DNA of 64,000 nt from Sphagnum magellanicum (Eukaryota; Streptophyta; Sphagnopsida; Sphagnales; Sphagnaceae). Below the pieces are notes generated by a model that was given only the letters and a program-made list of their open reading frames with translations, was not told where the DNA came from and made no database searches. The stretch covers positions 16,244,001-16,308,000 of the forward strand of contig CM038910.1 in assembly GCA_021904315.1 (NCBI GenBank), read 5' to 3'. This document shows, one piece after another, positions 26,501 through 37,111 of the stretch (position 1 is the first letter of the stretch; every line of letters begins with the position of its first letter). Both the position numbers and the translations under genes were made by a program.

Positions 26501-27470
26501 GAAATGGTACAATCAATTCATATTCAATATATGACTAAATACTTCATCAAGTTTTGCAATTGTTTGAATCATTTTTAGAATATATTTCCACTTTATAGTA
26601 CATCATGACAACATCTAAATTCTCACAATATACTTTTGAATCATTTAATATTAATCAAAAAATGTAGTTTCCTTTGACAATTGCATTATTTGACCATTGA
26701 ACTACCTTATTTTGAATATAATTTATGAAAACCTCTTTTAATATTAGCTTTGTGAAAATTGAAAGTCGCACAATTTCAAAAAACAATATTTGTGACTACA
26801 ATTTTTGGCCACCATAGTGTGCTTTCACCCAATTATCAAACTATAAATCCTATAATTATCCCATACACTTTTGGTCACAAATATTGGTAAGCCACCCAAT
26901 ATATATTCTTAGACATGTGATTGGTCAAAAAATCCATGTGAAAAATTGAAAATTTTCAATGTGAAATGGAAAAATTTGATGAAAATCATGGTGTTTAAAA
27001 TTTTAGATGAATTTCTTTTGTATTGTGAAATTGTTAATGCATCTTATTTTTAATCTTCATTTGATGGTGGCCTATTTCATTTTATTTTTGACATTATTAT
27101 GACATAATTTTGAGTACACATTTTTCACTTTCTTTATGTGACAAATGTAATGTCATCATTTCAAAAATCTAGTATGAGTCTTCTTTTTTCCTTATAACTT
27201 AGTTATAATTTTTAATATGATTCCCATTAAAGTCTATTGCAACATGGATAATTTTATTTTTTTTAAAAATGAATGTTCAATATGGCTTTATATTTAAAGC
27301 TCATTAGCAATTTTTAAAAATTACAATTGTGTTAGTCTAAATTATCCACCTAACTATATTTTCACCCTTAAATGGCCAATCCAAAACCATATTCATATAT
27401 GGATGAAACTATATGGATGAATTTTTGTGCATTGCAATTTTACATCCAAGTAAATTTTTTAAAACTTTCT
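20600..27470. other. AT-rich intergenic stretch between the P450 copies
   Basis: No gene supported. Holds poly-T and CTTTT-type tracts (about 20828-20842, 21225-21249), a G tract near 21410-21421, two TTTAGGG-like units near 22036-22055 and (AT)n near 23263. All frames longer than 60 codons are AT-biased and lack domains. Confidence 0.5.
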
Positions 27471-27479
27471 TAAGCTACC

Positions 27480-28400
27480 TATATACCTAGGTTAAACTAC
27501 CTATTACATAAGTATATATAGGTTTATATTATTTTACCTAATATACCTAACTTACATACTTATGATACTTACTTATATATACCTAGCCTTAAATGACATG
27601 TGATATGTCCTTTAGGTTTAAGCCTAAATGTCATGTGCCCTATGTGGTCTAGGTTTAAGTACCACGTGGCTTAATTGTGGATTTAACATAGGTGCCAATT
27701 AGCCTAACCTAAGCACCATTTAGGTCATTTAGGTCTAAGCCCAAAGTAGGTGGCCTAGGTTTAGGCCTCTAGACTAGGTGCCACATGGTATGGCCTAGGT
27801 TGAAGACTAGCCTAAGTGCCACATGGCATGCTTTAGGTTTAGATTTAGCTTAAATGTGACCTAGGTTTATGTCTAATAGAAATGCCTAACCTAGGCACCA
27901 TGTGGCCTATGTTTAAGCCTAATCTAAGTGCCATATTGCATGGCTTAGGTCTAAAAGTAGCTTAAGTGCCACATTGCATGGCTTAGGTCTAAGTCTAAAT
28001 CTAACTACCACATTGCATGACCTAAGTCTAGAAGTAGCTTAAGTGCCACAATGGCATGGCCTAGGTCTAAATCTAGGTTAGCTATCACATGGCCTGATAT
28101 AAAATGCCATGTGGCCTTTTAAACTTAGTTTAAATGCCATATGGCATAGGTCTAAGCCTAGCCTATGTGACATGTCGCATGGCCTAGGTTTGGTGCCATG
28201 GGGCAATATATGTGGTATAAACATAGGTGCCATGTGGCCTATGTGACACCTAGCCTAGGCTTAAGTGCCATGTGGCATATGTGGTTTGAATATAAATACC
28301 ACATGGCCTAGGTGTCACCTTGCCTAGCCCTATGCCTATGTGCCATGTGGATTAGGTTTAAGCATAACATAGATCAATATCAATAGATGAAATCCATCCA
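27480..28400 (+). repeat. Degenerate minisatellite, CCTAGGTTTAAGCC / GTGCCACATGG type
   Basis: Dozens of diverged units combining a TAGGTYTAAG core with a YTAAGTGCCACATGGCATGG core, unit length about 38-50 bp and irregular. No coding content. The TAGGTTTAA core resembles the repeats at about 46.8-47.7 and 60.2-60.8 kb, but those lack the GTGCCACATGG half. Confidence 0.8.
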
Positions 28401-30250
28401 CCTTAAGTTTATAGTTGAAAACAACTTTCAACTATAGTGGTAAGTGTCATTTGCAACTAAAATAACTTAAAGTGGTATTGACATGGTGTTAACACATGGT
28501 TAATGTTATAATTGAAATGTCATTTTCAAATTGTATTTGTCAACTTTCATGATTTGCAATTGCAAAATAATATATTACAATTGCAAAAACCATTTTTCAA
28601 CTAGGTTTGTTGTTTTCAATATTTTTAGTCGAAAATGTAATTTGCAAATGTGAGGCTTTCCTCCTAATGATATTGTTGGTTGTTCACATTGGCTATTGCC
28701 CCAATTTTCTTTCATCAAACTATATCAGGTTTTCATGTTCTATCCTTTGCTATCAAATAATGCCAATTAAGAACTTTGGTGAGCTTTGTTTCAATTATAG
28801 TGGGACCATTGTAAAATAAATATTTTGAAGTTTATGTTTACTTATGAGCACGTCATTGAGCACATGAAAAATCATCATGATATAGTCAATAGTATTATGC
28901 ATTCCCACAATTTGTAATGACACTCAATTTTGTTTGAAGATTATTTGAGTTATGGTGACAAATTAGTAAAATGAGATTTGAAATGATTTTTACCATTTTC
29001 ATTACGAAACTTTACATTTTTCATTCTATATATTCTTTCAATATCCAAGTTGGAAAATTTTACAAACCTACATACCTTTACCTAATGGATATATTAAACA
29101 AAATATATATATGCCCAACATTTATCACAATTTTATGAAAGATATTTGCAAATGCACAAAAGACAAAACAAGATATCTAGGCAAAATATGATCATGCCAA
29201 TGAAATCATTAGATTTAATATATTTTCTCAACTATTATATCACTACAATAAATCCAATCAATTTATGTTTTGAATGATCTAAATTCCCACCCATTCTTTT
29301 GATTGCATTCCCAAAGATTTGATACTTAGATTTAAAATGAAATTATTTTACATCTATCATCTGAAATGATAAATTTTCATTTGCAAATTCCTAATAAAGC
29401 AACCATGGCCCAATGATTTTATTTTTTCAAATTTCAGATGTTGCATCATTGGGTAGCATCCGAAGAAGGATTTAACATTAAATGGCAACACATTTTAGAA
29501 CTTGTCTAAACACCTTTTTAAAAACTAGTTAAAAAAATACTACCAAACTAAAAGCATAGTCCAAATGTGGCAAATTGTTCTCAAAAAAAATAAAAATCTT
29601 CAAAATTTGGTTTTTTTTCAGAAAAAAAGAAATATTGTGCCAAAATATCCCCTTTTATTTTTATTTCTTACATTTTGGCAAAATTTCATGCAAGAAAAAG
29701 AACATTGCTAGGGCTATATGTTGCCCCAAGAAGGTCACTTCAATTTTTTTAAAACAATGAGCAAAAAAAAGGGTGTAACTAATTCATAAGGAAATAAATT
29801 CTGTAATTTATATAAAAATGTAAATAGGGTGCCTAGAATTCATAATGAAAATCCACCTAAAATATTTACAATTTTAATGAAATATGCTTTCAATAATCCA
29901 TTATTTCATAGCACGCTAGAAAAAAAAAACCCCCCTTTATCTTAGGTGTTTTGGAAAATATAACTTTGCCCTTTGGTGGACTAGATTATTGGAAGATAAG
30001 CAATGAAAATCCATGCATGATATGATGCCATGGATGTTTATAACTTATGTTCATAAAGTAAGACATACATGTAGTGTGCATGGTCAAAATGTGCAAGTGG
30101 TCGAAATGGAAAAAGATTGTATTGTCATCTAGTAGGCGCCCTATACGAGAGGTTTACCACAAAATTCATCATAACTTTGCTTGCTTGTTATGGTAACGTT
30201 CCTTTCATGATGATAGACCTTGTATATACTACATACTTGCAAGGGTGAGG
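28401..30250. other. AT-rich intergenic, no gene seen
   Basis: Short frames only, none with ordered domains or splice-consistent neighbours. Confidence 0.45.
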
Positions 30251-30268
30251 TGGAAGAAAGCAAACAAT

Positions 30269-32109
30269 CTAAGCAAACAATTCAATGGACTTAAAGTACA
30301 CAATATAGATAGATACATAGAAAGTAGTTGAATAGTTTGATTGTCCTTTGGTTGTTGTAGATGGATGGGAGGATTTTTGAAACTTTTCCAAAGCTTCTAG
30401 TTCAATTTCAGGATGGTGGGTGGGTAGCCATGTATGGACCTGTAATCTATCTGCATTCTTGGTCATATTATTTTGTACCCACAAAAACCATGAAGAAGAA
30501 ACCGTAGACAATGAAAAACTTGAAGTTTCATAAGCATAAAATGCAAAGGTTACCTCCAACAATCTAGTCAAAACCAACTCCGTGCTTGAATACAGAAAAT
30601 ACTCAATGAGCTTGCAGCTTTTGGGACCATGACTAGTAGACTCATTGATGCTTGTAGCTTTACAGTCCACCAGCACAGATTGTTATAACAACAGAGCCTA
30701 CCAGCAACAATTTTTGTATGTGAACCCACTTAGTCAAAATAGCATGGCAGCTCCAGAATGTCTGGTTTGCAATTCTGGACCAGAAATTGCTCACTGCAAG
30801 CTCCAACAGAAACCATACATTTCACACAAAATTTGAAAGAAGAAAAAATGAATTAAGGTACCAAATGCAGCAAAAGACTACAAATTAATTTGACCCACAA
30901 CTTTTGATAGTGAAATGGTAGAAAAGAAACAAGGCAAGTGCTTTACTCGCTGAATTTGGGTTTTACCAATACATGAAATTAGTTCAATAATCACCCAGTC
31001 TTTTAGGAGTGCACAGAAACAATCTGGGCACACATACAGAATTGAATCTCCATACCCATTACTAGCCCTCTAACAAAACTTTGTTGACAGGGTACAACAG
31101 ATTATTCAAAGCAGATGATTGAATCTCAGATTTCCAAGATGCAAATGAGATCAATTTGTGCATTGCATTGTCAAAAACCTCAAAATCAAAGCTTTGTGAA
31201 TCAATGCATGAGTCAAAAACCTTAAGCCATTTTGAACTCAAAGAAATGGAAGTGTTGTCATTCATTAGTTGCTGCACGAGATTCTCTTGTATCTTTCAGC
31301 AACAGGGATATCACTGGCAGCAAACCAGTTGTTAGTCCTGTTGTCATCTAAGATCAAGTCTGCAATGTCATCTCCATCATCAAGAGGATGAAACCTAATT
31401 ATCTCAGAGAAATCCATCAATGGCTTTCCCAATAGATCTCCACAACTTGACATATCAAAGAGGATCAAAGCTGATCATGGAGAAAAAATCCATCAACGGT
31501 TTTCCATGTAGATGTCCACAACTTAACATATCAAAGACAAAGTCCACATCTTCAAAGTATATCTTGTGAGAGATCTATATTCTTTATATTCCTCACGGAT
31601 GTTGTTTTCTGCTATTTCCTCTAAGTCTGAATCCAATGCTTCCCTGAATGCATGGTCCATGAAAAGGTCCTTTGCACATCAAGTAAGATGTGCTCAAATG
31701 TGAATAAGAACTGTTGACAAGTTCCCTCAACAGAGATGCTATCTTTTGAAGTAAATTAGTCTAGAGATTTCAAGAAGGAGCACATAACAGAGGCCACTAT
31801 AAAAAAACAGTCTGCTGCTCATGATCTGGATCTATCCACAAATGCAGAGATTCACACAGTCAAGTTACTTCTCCCTCAAATTGGAATTCCTCAATTGGCT
31901 TCTACATTAGCAACCTGAAATAGTGTTTAGGGTTTAGGATAAACCCTATAAACCCAAGTCTTTGGTATCTGTACATCACCCTTCAACTGAAAGGTTCTGT
32001 CAGTCCTCCATGATCCAGCTTTTAGAGCTTTTCCTTGGGAAGGATGCACATCTGAATCAGGTTCTTTCTCCAGAAATTTGGGTTTCACCATTGCAATTTG
32101 CAACAACAT
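30269..32109 (-). pseudogene. Decayed gene-like region of unknown family
   Basis: Reading the minus strand from 32109, protein-like pieces occur at about 32109-31927, 31660-31510 (acidic, Glu/Asp-rich), 31468-31265, 31277-31062 and 30676-30269. They change frame and carry stops between pieces. Two copies of a 76-bp unit lie in tandem near 31382-31533, encoding variants of CG(D/H)L(L/H)GKPLMDF in different frames. This could be a host gene fragment or a multi-exon gene I cannot splice. No function inferred. Confidence 0.3.
31382..31533 (-). repeat. 76-bp tandem duplication inside the decayed coding region
   Basis: AATCCATCAA at 31411 and 31487 mark equivalent points of two units that match along their whole length with scattered changes. 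Because 76 is not a multiple of 3, the duplication shifts the frame. Confidence 0.7.
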
Positions 32110-32330
32110 TTTTAGTGATTTTGAAGTAATTCACCATAGTGAATTTGTAAATAACGACAAGTGAACAACAAGTGCTATGAAATTTACAAAATGCTAACTT
32201 GTCAAGAGATCTCACTACAAGGAACGATGAGTGCAAAACACTACTAAATAGTTCATTCATTTTTGAGTGATTTTGAAGAGAATCACTGTGATGAATTTGT
32301 AAATGACAATAGTGAACAAGAATTGCTACA
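32109..32330. repeat. Direct repeat, about 70-bp units spaced 151 bp
   Basis: A unit starting TTTTTAGTGATTTTGAAG at 32109 recurs, diverged, at 32260, both followed by GAATTTGTAAAT and a GTGAACAA segment. Non-coding as far as I can see. Confidence 0.6.
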
Positions 32331-32399
32331 ATTATTTTTTTCAAGTAATAAAAACTGAGTTTTATTCTCAAGTGTAGAAATGTGGATCAAGAAAATTTC

Positions 32400-33411
32400 T
32401 TAATACTATAAAATTACTTGATATAACTAAATGAAGGTCACATTATTATCTCTCCAATTTGTATGTCAGATTTTTCGTTTTATGTTGACCATGTGGATTT
32501 TGAGGCTTAAATGGGTGGGTTTAGATTTGTGTTAGTTCTCAATTAAAGAATGGGATTTAAATTGTGTTAATCCTAGATGAAAGAGCTTGTGTTTTCTTTA
32601 GAGGATTGACTCTGAAGTCACATGGAACCACCTGTTTCATCTGCCCTGTGTCGGGATTGAAAGACACATCCATCAATTTAACACACAAGAATCATTCGGC
32701 TCCTCCCAGAACCTATTTAGATCCACTTGCAGGAGAATCATCAGAAGGTTGGTAACACAACATCATTTGAATGACAAAAATTAGTTCTGCAAGTGATGAG
32801 TGTTTTGCAGGGTGAGAGATACTCTTTTACAAAGAGGCTTGCTTGCTCAAGTCTCACATAAACGATCATGTGCAGCAGCGCTGCAGATCCACTGATTGCA
32901 GTTTCTCACAAGACCAAAGTCCAAATGTCATACAGTTGAACTTGGCAATCCATTGTTGAAATAAATGAAGTGTTACATAAAGCAGGTCTATCAGCTAACA
33001 ATGTCAGCTGCTCATATATGACTCTCTAAGGGTATCTGAAGAATGTGGGCCAGATCATTGTACTAGTTTAGCTGATCTTCCTTGTGGTCCTTTCTAATAC
33101 TACTAACTGGTCCAGGTGGTGTACAGATCCAGTCTATGTAGCATCAATCAACTACTACTACAGAAGAGGTCAAAAAATTATGTGTCAGTATATTTTACTA
33201 AGTGCTTGGTGATGTTGCAAGTGTACACATACAGAGAGTGCGTCACAAAATATCAGCTAGTTAATTTTAGTGCTGCACCCAGTGTTTTAAATCAAACATC
33301 TGAGGGAAAGTTTGGAGCTCGTCTCTTCATCTTTTGCTAGTCAGAGCCCCCGGGTTCAAAATTAATTTTCCAAACCTGCTTGTGAAATCTTAATGACAGT
33401 TTTGTTTTGAT
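32400..33411. other. 3' flank of the intact P450 gene
   Basis: The part next to 33411 should hold the 3' untranslated region of the minus-strand P450. A plus-strand frame at about 32564-32755 starts at GTG and is not accepted as a gene. Confidence 0.4.
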
Positions 33412-34833
33412 TTATAGAGATGTCTCAAACATGGGGTCTGTTGACTTGACGCATTTCTTCACATGAAGCTGAAGTCCCTTGCTCAGCTTTGGCAATGGGA
33501 AATACGACACTTCATCTCCTCCACATAGCTCCCATTGATATTTTGTAACAAGGTGGTGAAGGAAGATGGATATCTCCAGCTTTGCAAAATCGGCGCCTGG
33601 GCACAAGCGTGGGCCTCCTCCAAATGCCAAGAAGGGAGGTTTGTTTGCTGGATTGACAATCTCCTGTACATAATTACAGAAAGACATATTAAATTTAGTC
33701 AGACTGTCTCGCTGGAGTAAGATTGAGGACATAAGCACAAAGAAATGCGACCAAAAAAACACTCATGACCAAAAGAGAGAATTTTCTTATGTCCATCTTA
33801 TTCTTGCACATCAGATCTCAGTACATAACTTGTTGGCTACTATGATTAGTATGCAAAGACCTGACCAACTAATCAACCCTCCACCCCCCCAGTCTGATCT
33901 CTCACCCAAGTTTCCTTTGATAATCAGCTGCTGGTGATATTCTAGTATTCTGAGTACAATGTTTGTGGGGAATGGGGGATCCAAGTCAGTTTATATATAC
34001 GTACCTTTTGATGGCGCCATGGGTTGAATTGTTTGGGATTTTCATAGAAAGCAGGGTCATGGTGAACTTCCCGAAGTGCACAAGCCAATTTACACCCTTT
34101 TGGAACCACATACCCTGAAGGAGAAAAAAACAAGCAATGCATCAAAGCAATGAGTACCCAATTACACTCCAGGCAAGTTCTAACTTCTTCCTGAATCTCA
34201 ATTGAATCTACTACGCAGACTGAATAATTCTTTTTTGCAGCTTCCAACCTTGTTCATAAATTGCACAATTAGAGTCATTTGTGAGAGAGAGACTGATATA
34301 ATACCATGCAGTGGAACATCTTCGATAGCCTCACGCCACAGAAGAGCAACAGGGGTGCTTAGCCGCAATGTCTCTGTTATAACCTGTAATCCATTCATGC
34401 ATGCACCCAGGAGCCCTGTAATATTAGAGTACTTCCTCAAATACTCAAATCACACAATTATGTACTTGTGGCCCACTGACTGTCTGATGCAGCAGCACCA
34501 GTGCAATGCATTCACCTGACCCATGTGATTCATCATGAGGTCATGTCTTCAAGCAGAGATAAAGACATAGGCTGAGAGAGAGCTTTGAGGTGTTTCTTAC
34601 ATGCTGAGTGAAGTGCATGCTCTTGAAGTCATCCCATGTTAGCCTTGAGTCACTCCCATATTTAGCTGCTTGAATCTTTTCATGCTCAGCCTGGAAGATG
34701 ACAATCAGAGAGATTCAGCCTTCAAAATGTCAGTGACTGACCATGTTGCTTAGGAGGAGAAGCTTCAGGGACAGTGACTGTGTCTTCTGTGACACAGGTC
34801 TACAACTTTTGCAACTGATGATTGATGTTGAGC

Positions 34834-34872
<39 letters not shown>

Positions 34873-36419
34873 AGCTTACCCGGAGCTCAGCCAAGACATC
34901 CGGATGCTCTGAGATGTACTTAACAGCAAAGAGCATGGCACAAGCTGCTGTCTCATGACCAGCAAACATCATCCCAAGCATGTGAGAGCGTGTCTTTTCC
35001 AGCAGTCTCTCTTCTGTCATGCCAGAAAAATTCTCACGTCGTTTATTCTCCATGTAGTCAGCATAATGGTCTTCATCATTCTCAGGCCTGGGCTTGCTCA
35101 CTACATCTCTTTCAAGTGTCTCAATAATCCTTGCCCTTGCCTGCAAATCCCAGAAACAAAAGAAAACCCTTACAAACATAAAAGACCCAACCCTAAGTCC
35201 CTAATGGAAACATGCTGCAACCCTAAGTCCTGAATGGGACCATGCCACTCTTCTCAAGAATTCCTCCAGTTCTATCAATCAAGCACATGAGTGAAGAGTC
35301 AAAACAAGATTTCAATGTATTGAAATTCATTGCAGCTCCTAGTCCTAGACTTGCTGGTTTTTTTGAGTCTTTCCCTACCTGCAGGGCTTTTGAGAATTTG
35401 GTGCCAGGAAGCTTGATGGGTATGGCCAGAAGTCCTTCACACAAAATGTAAAAGTCTTCTCTCAATGCATCATTGACGGGTCCTGACCGCAAGCGTGATC
35501 CCAGAAGAAATTGGGCAATGACGTTGAATGCCAACTGCAGCAGCAGCAGCAGAAGAAGAAGAAGATTCAAGAATGTCAAATTGCTGAAAGAACATGAAGA
35601 AGAAACTGAGTTGCAAAGCTTGGGGTTGAGAGAGAGTGCTACTGCTACTCACACTCTTGGTTTCTTCTCGGACATTGACAATCTGTTTGGTTTCCCAGGA
35701 ATCAAAGCACTCAAGGACCAGATCCTCGACGACAGAGACTCGGCTCCTGAGATGCTCAGTACGAAGACCATTGACGACGAACTTGCGGGTGCTCTTCCAC
35801 TGCTCCCCGACCGTGTTGAGTGCCGTGTCGCTTCCTAAAACATCCTTGAAGGACTTGGGATACCCAGTCACGAATTGTTTGCCATCGCGAGCCAGCACCC
35901 ACTTGATCATGTCAGCTTTTGTCGCTACCACGCACAAGGCGCCCATCAACTTGGTCTTGAACATATCTCCAAATCTGTCAAGAAGAAGAAGAAGCAAAAA
36001 GAATCATTCCAGTGCCCACAGAAAGACTTCTTCATAAGAATCTCAAGAAGAAGAAGAAGAAGAATTGTGTGAGGATTTGTCACTGGGGCTTACTTGATGC
36101 GATGCTGAGCCATGAAAACAGGATTGGAGGTGTTCATGCTCTTCATGTACTCCAAGGTTTCTCCAATCAGAGGCAGACCCAATGAGCCTGGAGGCAACAA
36201 GAATGAAGAAGAAGACTTTGAACTAGTCTCATGTGAGAAGTTCTTCGTCTTCATCTCGTCGGCAGAAGATGATGATGATCTCCGTGACAGCAACACAAAC
36301 AACATGGAACTTGCCAGTAAACATAGCACACATGCTGCTACTACTTCGCTAACAACAAAATGCTGCTGCTGCTGCAACAACAACAACATTTGTAGGGGCG
36401 ACGAAGCCAAAATCTCCAT
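33412..36419 (-). CDS. Cytochrome P450 monooxygenase, CYP85 clan, intact 8-exon gene
   Basis: Seen: eight exons at 36419-36094, 35974-35653, 35534-35379, 35140-34880, 34690-34601, 34383-34305, 34114-34005 and 33663-33412 join without a stop into 531 codons plus TAA; every intron (118-341 nt) has GT..AG ends and the phases match. The ATG at 36417-36419 is the first AUG below the likely promoter: no other CAT occurs on the plus strand from 36420 to 36766. Hydrophobic anchor about residues 22-44; proline hinge PPGSLGLP 76-83; I-helix AGHETA 328-333 with the oxygen-activating Thr; K-helix ETLR 389-392; PWRH 443-446; haem loop FGGGPRLCPG 462-471 with the Cys ligand at 469. Known: CYP85-clan enzymes are ER-anchored haem monooxygenases acting on brassinosteroids, abscisic acid, triterpenes or diterpenes. 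Inference: substrate and subfamily cannot be assigned from sequence alone. It is slightly longer than usual because of a Ser/Gln-rich N-terminal linker. Confidence 0.92.
34839..34868. repeat. (AG)n microsatellite in P450 intron 4
   Basis: Thirty bases of AG dinucleotide on the plus strand, lying about 11 bases from the exon 4 donor site of the intact P450 gene. On the transcribed strand it is a CU-rich tract. The pseudogene paralogue has its own long microsatellite in a different intron, so the two tracts arose independently. Confidence 0.9.
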
Positions 36420-36780
36420 GATGAAATGAATCTGTTGACCCAAGTTTTCAGATCCTACTGGCTGGCTTCTGTGCACAACTCCCAAATCTCTTCCCTGCAA
36501 ATGGAGGGATTCACCGAGCAATTGATTTCTAGCTGGCTGGCTGGCTTGTTTGGCTTAACTGCTTGAATGCTGAAAAAAATTTCCAGCTGAGTGAGAGACA
36601 GATCAGATCAAGTCCACCTAGATCAGCTGCACCTGAAAATATATTCAATACTCTTCAGGCACAGTTACAATCACTCAAGAAAGACTTCTTCACAAGAGCT
36701 ATTGATGTTCAAAATTATTGCAAAACACACACACACCGTGAAAGATTGAGTTTTGAAGAAAACCCACATTCTCAAAACCA

Positions 36781-36788
36781 TTTATACT
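36781..36788 (-). promoter_or_regulatory. Candidate TATA box of the intact P450 gene
   Basis: Read on the minus strand this is TATAAATG, the only good TATA-like site in the 400 bases upstream of the P450 start codon. Transcription starting 25-32 bases downstream would give a leader of about 335 nt that contains no upstream AUG. Inferred from position and consensus only. Confidence 0.35.
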
Positions 36789-37111
36789 AGTGTCTTGCCT
36801 CTCTTCCTTCAACAAGAAGATTTGGAGATGATTGATCATAGCAACTTCCACCACCACCACCACCACCATCACCATGACAGAAACTACTCCATCAATTGGG
36901 GGGGGAAAACAAAAACAAAACAAAACAAAACAAACCTACGTCAATTTTGAAAAAACTTCTGTCATAATTTTACTATGTGCAACCGCGTAGGCCATTCTAC
37001 ACCAATGGGGGGTACCATTCATTCTTTTTTGCATCACACTCTTTTTAGTCCAAATTCTCTGCTTTGACATTCCATGTTGGTTGTTGGTAGTGCGGGATAC
37101 CGAGTAAGGAC

